A DNA stretch of 9,088 nt from Candidatus Aminicenantota bacterium (GTDB lineage: Bacteria > Acidobacteriota > Aminicenantia > UBA2199): assembly GCA_030620255.1 (NCBI GenBank), contig JAUXFB010000026.1:1-9088 (forward strand), in the 5' to 3' direction. A program made the position numbers and the translations under genes. Numbering within the stretch: the stretch's first letter is position 1; the number at the start of each line of letters is the position of its first letter. The notes beneath the pieces are model-generated. The model worked only from the letters and a program-made list of their open reading frames with translations, searched no databases and was not told where the DNA came from. Below are positions 6,264 to 9,088 of the stretch, piece after piece.

Positions 6264-7106
6264 CTATAATACGAAAGTAGAATCATCACAAAAAACTACA
6301 TCCACTCCTTCAATTGAAGCCAGCTTTCGAAATTCTACACCATTACTGACACTAAAAACCCATAATTTTAAATTTTTTTTTGTGCAATAATCAATCAGTG
6401 AATTTGAAAGAGCAGATTTATGAATACAAATTCCTCCATCATTTTTCTCTAGCAATGATATCAGAATCTTTGGAATTTGATATAAAATCACAGAATGCTT
6501 GTATCCGACGTCATATTTTTCCGATGATTTGGTTATTTTTTTTTCACCAATTATTACAAATGTTGATAGTCTGAAAACAAAGTTCCTCAATATAAAGGCT
6601 AAAAGCTTCCCGAATGACCCATATTTTATCAGATTCCAATGAGATAAAATAAGGGGTATTTTTTTTGTAAGTTCACCAATTCTGATCAGAACTTGGGGAA
6701 TCCACGATATGAAAATAACCGAATTTTCCAAATCATATTTCCTGACGAGCTCGATATGTTCTTTTTCATATCCGTAATCCTTTATATCAATGCATAACTT
6801 TTGTTCTTTATTTTTCCTTTTATAAAAAATGCTTAAAATTTCTTCAAATGATAGAAACTTTTCTCCGTTTTTATATAAAATTTTTAAAAGTTTCGCATCC
6901 TCTTGGTTTATTACCAAGTTTGGGGATGTCGTTTCTTTTCCAAGTTTCGGGTCATGATATACATAAATTGTTTTATCTTTAGCAACCCTTGTGTCAATTT
7001 CAATATAAGGAATATCAGTTTTTATTGCCAACTTTAAACCGCTTAAAGTATGTTCATATTCCGCAAAGCCACGCAACCTGTGACTTAATAATTTTTTAAT
7101 TAGCAT
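6264..7106 (-). CDS. Glycerophosphodiester phosphodiesterase family protein
   Basis: A 280-residue GDPD-type TIM-barrel protein. The family hydrolyses glycerophosphodiesters from lipid turnover to glycerol 3-phosphate and an alcohol, using a metal ion and two histidines. Visible elements are SHR (H9, R10), EYEHT (16-20) in place of the usual ENT, YIEIDTR (E36, D38), YHDP (H51, D52), CIDIKD (D107, K109), LWVFSV (W249) and GVDVVFCDD near the end. The key acid/base histidines and metal ligands therefore appear intact. HRLRGF replaces the usual HRG, marking a divergent subgroup. No signal peptide is visible, so a cytosolic location is likely; length is typical. The ATG at 7106 has AGGAA at 7116-7112 with good spacing. 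It is convergent with the DUF523 gene and lies downstream of the toxin-antitoxin pair on the same strand. Confidence 0.88.
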   Translation of the reverse strand: MLIKKLLSHRLRGFAEYEHTLSGLKLAIKTDIPYIEIDTRVAKDKTIYVYHDPKLGKETTSPNLVINQEDAKLLKILYKNGEKFLSFEEILSIFYKRKNKEQKLCIDIKDYGYEKEHIELVRKYDLENSVIFISWIPQVLIRIGELTKKIPLILSHWNLIKYGSFGKLLAFILRNFVFRLSTFVIIGEKKITKSSEKYDVGYKHSVILYQIPKILISLLEKNDGGICIHKSALSNSLIDYCTKKNLKLWVFSVSNGVEFRKLASIEGVDVVFCDDSTFVL

Positions 7107-7201
7107 TACTATTCCTATTTTTAAATTTTATCTTTAAATTGTCAAATATGTATGCCTGTACCCAAGCGCCTTAAGTGTGAGTAAAAGTGCATGTGCAAGT
7201 T

Positions 7202-7253
7202 ACTCTTCTACTCATCCACTCATCCACTCATCCACCCATTCACCCATTTACAC
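7202..7253. repeat. Octamer tandem array (left)
   Basis: On the plus strand the 8-nt unit ACTCATCC occurs three times in succession (7210-7233), preceded by ACTCTTCT (7202) and followed by ACCCATTC (7234), ACCCATTT (7242) and a decayed last unit. The phase is unbroken across seven units. The same degenerate octamer occurs at 7999-8014 and 8145-8176. The array joins the heptamer array at 7254 without a gap. Confidence 0.8.
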
Positions 7254-7351
7254 ATTACTTCATCATTCCTAGTTCATTATTCATTATTCGATATTCCACT
7301 TTTTCCTTTTTCCTTTTTAATTTTTCCCTCTAACCTCTTGCCCCTAACCTC
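7254..7351 (-). repeat. Heptamer tandem array that runs into the toxin gene
   Basis: Read on the minus strand from 7351, the sequence parses into 14 units of 7 nt with no slip. GAGGTTA is units 1 and 3, AAAGGAA is units 6 and 7, AATAATG is units 10 and 11, and the rest are variants. The words drift from G-rich to A-rich along the array. About three quarters of it (7277-7351) is translated as the end of the toxin gene. The layout resembles heptameric short tandem repeats (STRR) described in cyanobacteria; no relationship is implied. Confidence 0.72.
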
Positions 7352-7597
7352 GATTTCTTTTCTATGGCTGATCCTGATTATTAATATAATAAGTTCTTTA
7401 TCATTAAAATTGTACAAAATCCTGTAATCTCCAACCCTAAAACTCCATAGAGTTCCATCTTTCCCTTTTAAGGGTTTTCCCTTGCTAGGATTGAGGAGTA
7501 ATTTTTCCTTTATTGCCTTTAATATTCTTAAAGATTCTGATTCACCGATTTTTTTCAGATCCCTCTTTACTGACCTCTTAAAATAAAGTTTATACAA
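7277..7597 (-). CDS. RelE/ParE-family toxin with a repeat-encoded tail
   Basis: Toxin of a type II toxin-antitoxin pair. RelE relatives cut mRNA on the ribosome, while ParE relatives act on gyrase. Residues 1-82 form a complete RelE-like domain: MYKLYFKRSVKRDLKKI, then NPSKGKPLKG, LWSFRVGDYRILY (R54, R59) and IRISHRKEI (H78, R79), the usual C-terminal signature. The family normally stops a few residues later, at about 85-90. Here 24 more residues (83-106), rich in K, G and E, are encoded by the heptamer array, whose first unit begins exactly at codon 83. The start is TTG at 7597, directly after the antitoxin TAG and in the same frame; no other start is possible, and GGAG in the antitoxin 3' end is well placed. 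The basic domain and the HRKEI ending favour mRNA cleavage over gyrase poisoning, but this is uncertain. Confidence 0.85.
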   Translation of the reverse strand: MYKLYFKRSVKRDLKKIGESESLRILKAIKEKLLLNPSKGKPLKGKDGTLWSFRVGDYRILYNFNDKELIILIIRISHRKEIEVRGKRLEGKIKKEKGKSGISNNE

Positions 7598-7840
7598 CTA
7601 TACTCTCCAATTAAAATCCGTTTTTAATTCATTGAGAAATTCCTCTTCTTTTAGAATTTTATCAGAAGGATCTTTGAAGCGGTCAATTGCTATTTTATAT
7701 TCAGCCCATTCTCCAATGTACATTTCAATTGCCTCTTTAATTATCTCTCCCTTTTTTCTGTTTCTCTCTTTAGCTATTGAATCTATAATATCTGCGATAT
7801 TTATAGGTAACCTTGTAGATATGGTTTTTGTATCAGACAT
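7598..7840 (-). CDS. Ribbon-helix-helix (CopG-type) antitoxin
   Basis: An 80-residue antitoxin that should neutralise the RelE-like toxin and repress its own promoter as a dimer. The N-terminal ribbon TKTISTRLP (4-12) is followed by helix A (about 14-26, IADIIDSIAKERN) and helix B (about 30-43, KGEIIKEAIEMYI), the normal ribbon-helix-helix arrangement. The acidic, flexible C-terminus (44-80, with RFKDPSDKILKEEEFLNEL) is the expected toxin-binding part. The ATG at 7840 has an excellent GGGAGGT ribosome site just upstream (7852-7846 region). The stop TAG touches the toxin start TTG, so translation of the two is coupled. Promoter and likely operator lie within 50 bp upstream. Confidence 0.87.
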   Translation of the reverse strand: MSDTKTISTRLPINIADIIDSIAKERNRKKGEIIKEAIEMYIGEWAEYKIAIDRFKDPSDKILKEEEFLNELKTDFNWRV

Positions 7841-7857
7841 GTTTACCTCCCGAACAT

Positions 7858-7886
7858 AGTATACATTGTAAACAATAAGTTTTCAA
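7858..7886 (-). promoter_or_regulatory. Sigma70-type promoter for the toxin-antitoxin operon
   Basis: On the minus strand TTGAAA (7886-7881, five of six) precedes TATACT (7863-7858, five of six) with exactly 17 bp between. Transcription would begin near 7851, and the GGGAGGT ribosome site and ATG at 7840 follow closely, so the leader is only about 10 nt. Part of the ribosome site may therefore lie at the very 5' end. Confidence 0.68.
7865..7876. promoter_or_regulatory. Palindrome in the promoter spacer, likely antitoxin operator
   Basis: ATTGT (7865-7869) and ACAAT (7872-7876) are perfect inverted arms around AA, placed wholly inside the -35/-10 spacer of the toxin-antitoxin promoter. Ribbon-helix-helix antitoxins typically bind such short palindromes and block RNA polymerase. 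Position and symmetry are seen; binding is inferred. Confidence 0.45.
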
Positions 7887-7914
7887 CTGTTTTAAAGTTT
7901 TATTTTTAAAGTTA

Positions 7915-7948
7915 TATTAATTGAGTTATTTCCCGTACGAGGGCTTTT
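7915..7948 (+). repeat. Dispersed composite repeat, copy 2 core
   Basis: Starts TATTAATTGAGTTATTTCC like 6181-6214 and differs from it at three substitutions (A to C, T to C, A to G). AAAGTTA precedes it at 7908-7914. Here the core leads directly into a much longer heptamer array than in copy 1. The core itself shows no strong hairpin and no coding frame of note. Confidence 0.62.
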
Positions 7949-8119
7949 ACTTTTTACTTTCTACTTTTGCCTTTTACCTTTTTACTTTGTTACTCTTCAC
8001 TCATTCACCCATCTACCATTCACTGTTTTGCTGATTGCTGAATGCAGTGAACAGAAGTCAGGAGACAGTAGACAGTAGCTGTGATTCAACTCAAAACTTA
8101 GAACTCAAAACCCAAAACT
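7949..8119. repeat. Long degenerate heptamer array (right)
   Basis: Six pyrimidine-rich heptamers run from 7949 to 7990 (ACTTTTT, ACTTTCT, ACTTTTG and variants). After a 1-nt slip come ACTCTTC (7992-7998) and two octamers (7999-8014). From 8015 to 8119 there are 15 heptamers in a single register. The word family changes along the way: TGCTGAT and TGCTGAA; GTCAGGA and GACAGTA twice (8064-8077); then CAAAACT, TAGAACT, CAAAACC and CAAAACT (8092-8119). No ORF, tRNA or stable hairpin was seen. With the flanking promoter, core repeat and octamers this accounts for the gene-free stretch 7841-8231. Confidence 0.68.
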
Positions 8120-8129
8120 ATTTAATTTT

Positions 8130-8176
8130 ACTTCTTCCACATCCACCCATCTACTCATTCACCCATCTACCCATCC
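8130..8176. repeat. Octamer tandem array (right)
   Basis: From 8145 four 8-nt units follow without a slip: ACCCATCT, ACTCATTC, ACCCATCT and ACCCATCC. Two irregular units precede them (8130-8144). They are the same degenerate octamer and strand orientation as at 7202-7253. The array ends about 20 bp before the possible promoter of the transporter gene. Confidence 0.77.
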
Positions 8177-8195
8177 ACTAAATAAAACTTTTGTG

Positions 8196-8224
8196 TTGAC
8201 AGAATATGAATTAAGCCTTAAAAT
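8196..8224 (+). promoter_or_regulatory. Possible promoter of the transporter gene
   Basis: A perfect TTGACA (8196-8201) and TAAAAT (8219-8224, five of six) have a 17-bp spacer. Transcription would start near 8231, one base before the GTG chosen as start, giving an almost leaderless mRNA. If translation instead begins at the upstream GTG (8193), these bases are coding and the promoter match is accidental. Confidence 0.38.
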
Positions 8225-8231
8225 AGCAAAA

Positions 8232-9088
8232 GTGAAAAACGTTATATCATCAAAATCGGTTATTATTTATGCTTTGATAGCAAATTTTATTATTGCAATT
8301 GCTAAGTCTATTGTTGCATTCTTAACTCATTCATCAGCAATGATTGCTGAATCTATCCATTCTCTTGCAGATACTTTAAATCAGATCTTTTTATTGATAG
8401 GGATGAGGAGAGGAAGAAAAGAACCTGATACTTTACATCCTTTTGGGTTTTCCAGTGAATTATATTTTTGGTCATTTATTGTTGCAATTATGATTTTTAC
8501 AGTAGGTGCAATTTTTTCAATATATGAGGGTGTACATAAACTCATGCACCCTGCTGAAATAAAAAATATCAATTATGCTTTTGCTGTTCTGATTTTTTCA
8601 TTGATAGTTGAAAGTTGTGCTTTTTTTAGAGCATTTCGAAAAGTTAATAGAGAAAAAGGGGAAAATAAAATAATAGGTTATCTAAGAAAAACAAAAAAAT
8701 CTGAACTGATCGTTGTGTTTTTAGAAGACCTTGCTGCAATAACAGGATTAAGCATTGCATTAATTTTACTTTTTTTAGAATATCTTACTGACATTTTAAT
8801 ATTTGATGCAATTGCTTCAATAGTAATAGGAACACTTCTTGGTGTAGTTGCATTTTTTCTTGGCAATGAAACAAAATCTCTATTGATTGGTGAGAGTGCA
8901 GACCGGAAAAAAATTGAGTATATATCTCAAATTTTTAGAAATGAGGAAAGTATAAACAGGCTTATTCAAATAAAATCACTTCAGCTTGGGCCAGAAGACA
9001 TTTTGATCGCTGTTAAGGCTGAATTTAACAATAGATTAAATTCAGTTGAGATCAGTAATCTGATAAATGGAATTGAAAAAGAGATAAG
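8232..9088 (+). CDS. CDF-family cation efflux transporter, 3' end outside window
   Basis: Cation diffusion facilitator of the bacterial group resembling SLC30A9/ZnT9, expected to export Zn2+ or a similar divalent metal across the inner membrane in exchange for protons. The frame is open from 8232 to the window end (285 codons), so most of the protein is present; the family is usually a little over 300 residues. Visible are IANFIIAIAKSIVAFLTHSSAMIAESIHSLAD (H43 and D47 of the metal site), HPFGFSSELYFWSFIVAI (69-86), IYEGVHKLMHP, VVFLEDLAAITG (E165, D166) and LIGESAD before the C-terminal cytosolic domain. The start is uncertain: GTG at 8232 gives a typical family N-terminus, while GTG at 8193 in the same frame would add 13 residues. 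Neither has a Shine-Dalgarno sequence. The upstream region is a repeat array. Confidence 0.9.
   Translation, partial: MKNVISSKSVIIYALIANFIIAIAKSIVAFLTHSSAMIAESIHSLADTLNQIFLLIGMRRGRKEPDTLHPFGFSSELYFWSFIVAIMIFTVGAIFSIYEGVHKLMHPAEIKNINYAFAVLIFSLIVESCAFFRAFRKVNREKGENKIIGYLRKTKKSELIVVFLEDLAAITGLSIALILLFLEYLTDILIFDAIASIVIGTLLGVVAFFLGNETKSLLIGESADRKKIEYISQIFRNEESINRLIQIKSLQLGPEDILIAVKAEFNNRLNSVEISNLINGIEKEI

Noticed and set aside
6187..6574. Two plus-strand ORFs across the repeat and the phosphodiesterase 3' end
   Set aside because: They consist of repeat sequence and antisense of the conserved phosphodiesterase; no ribosome site or motif.
7118..7145. Promoter for the phosphodiesterase gene (minus-strand TTGACA at 7145-7140)
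   Set aside because: The -35 is perfect, but the only -10 candidate (TAAAAA, 16-bp spacer) is poor and would start transcription inside or after the AGGAA ribosome site.
7191..7427. Plus-strand ORF through the left array
   Set aside because: The serine/histidine/proline-rich product is what a pyrimidine-rich tandem array gives in any frame; it is antisense to the toxin gene.
7632..7859. Plus-strand ORF antisense to the antitoxin
   Set aside because: The minus-strand frame has the ribbon-helix-helix pattern, a strong ribosome site and a promoter.
7202..8176. CRISPR array
   Set aside because: The units are 7-8 nt with no spacers and no 25-40 nt conserved repeats, and no cas gene is nearby. 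They are direct tandem words.
7841..8231. Transposase or insertion-sequence remnant in the gene-free stretch
   Set aside because: No terminal inverted repeats, target duplication or transposase-like frame; the stretch is accounted for by a promoter, a core repeat and tandem arrays.
8381..8866. Two minus-strand ORFs inside the transporter gene
   Set aside because: Antisense to conserved CDF motifs.

Overview
The window is AT-rich bacterial DNA. Hand-counted sample lines of coding sequence run about 22-25% GC, while one gene (5646-6122) is near 41%. Several genes have Shine-Dalgarno-type sites (an excellent AAGGAGG at 3675-3681), and there are textbook -35/-10 pairs with 17-bp spacers. Gene content (GDP-sugar metabolism, a cysteine-dependent FAD/NADH oxidoreductase, a DUF523/TudS-type iron-sulfur protein) would suit an anaerobic or sulfide-exposed bacterium. 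The phylum cannot be assigned from the sequence.

Layout. (1) 1-1861, plus strand: the end of a polysaccharide or glycan cluster, with the C-terminal part of a GDP-4-dehydro-6-deoxy-D-mannose reductase overlapping a GT4 glycosyltransferase by 11 bp. (2) 1878-3554, minus strand, convergent: a membrane-anchored PHP-domain metallohydrolase with a beta-rich, possibly carbohydrate-binding C-terminus. (3) 3555-3687: a compact divergent promoter region. (4) 3688-6122, plus strand: an FAD-dependent disulfide-reductase-family enzyme, an unrecognised five-helix membrane protein, a doubtful 24-codon ORF, and a DUF523/TudS-like protein. (5) 6264-7106, minus strand: a glycerophosphodiester phosphodiesterase-family protein. 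(6) 7277-7840, minus strand: a ribbon-helix-helix antitoxin and RelE/ParE-type toxin, with a strong promoter and a palindrome in its spacer. (7) 8232 to the window end, plus strand: a CDF cation transporter, cut by the window edge.

The most unusual content lies between and around the genes of the right half. Degenerate tandem arrays with 7-nt and 8-nt periods flank the toxin-antitoxin pair on both sides (7202-7351 and 7949-8176). The left array begins exactly at codon 83 of the toxin, where RelE-family proteins normally end, so the last 24 residues of the toxin are encoded by the repeat. The right array follows a 34-bp conserved core, and that core plus the start of the same array occurs again at 6181. 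A second short motif (CCTGACC followed by TTAAG) is found both at the rmd/glycosyltransferase junction, where it supplies the start codon, and next to the phosphodiesterase stop codon. No CRISPR array, transposase, tRNA or rRNA was seen.
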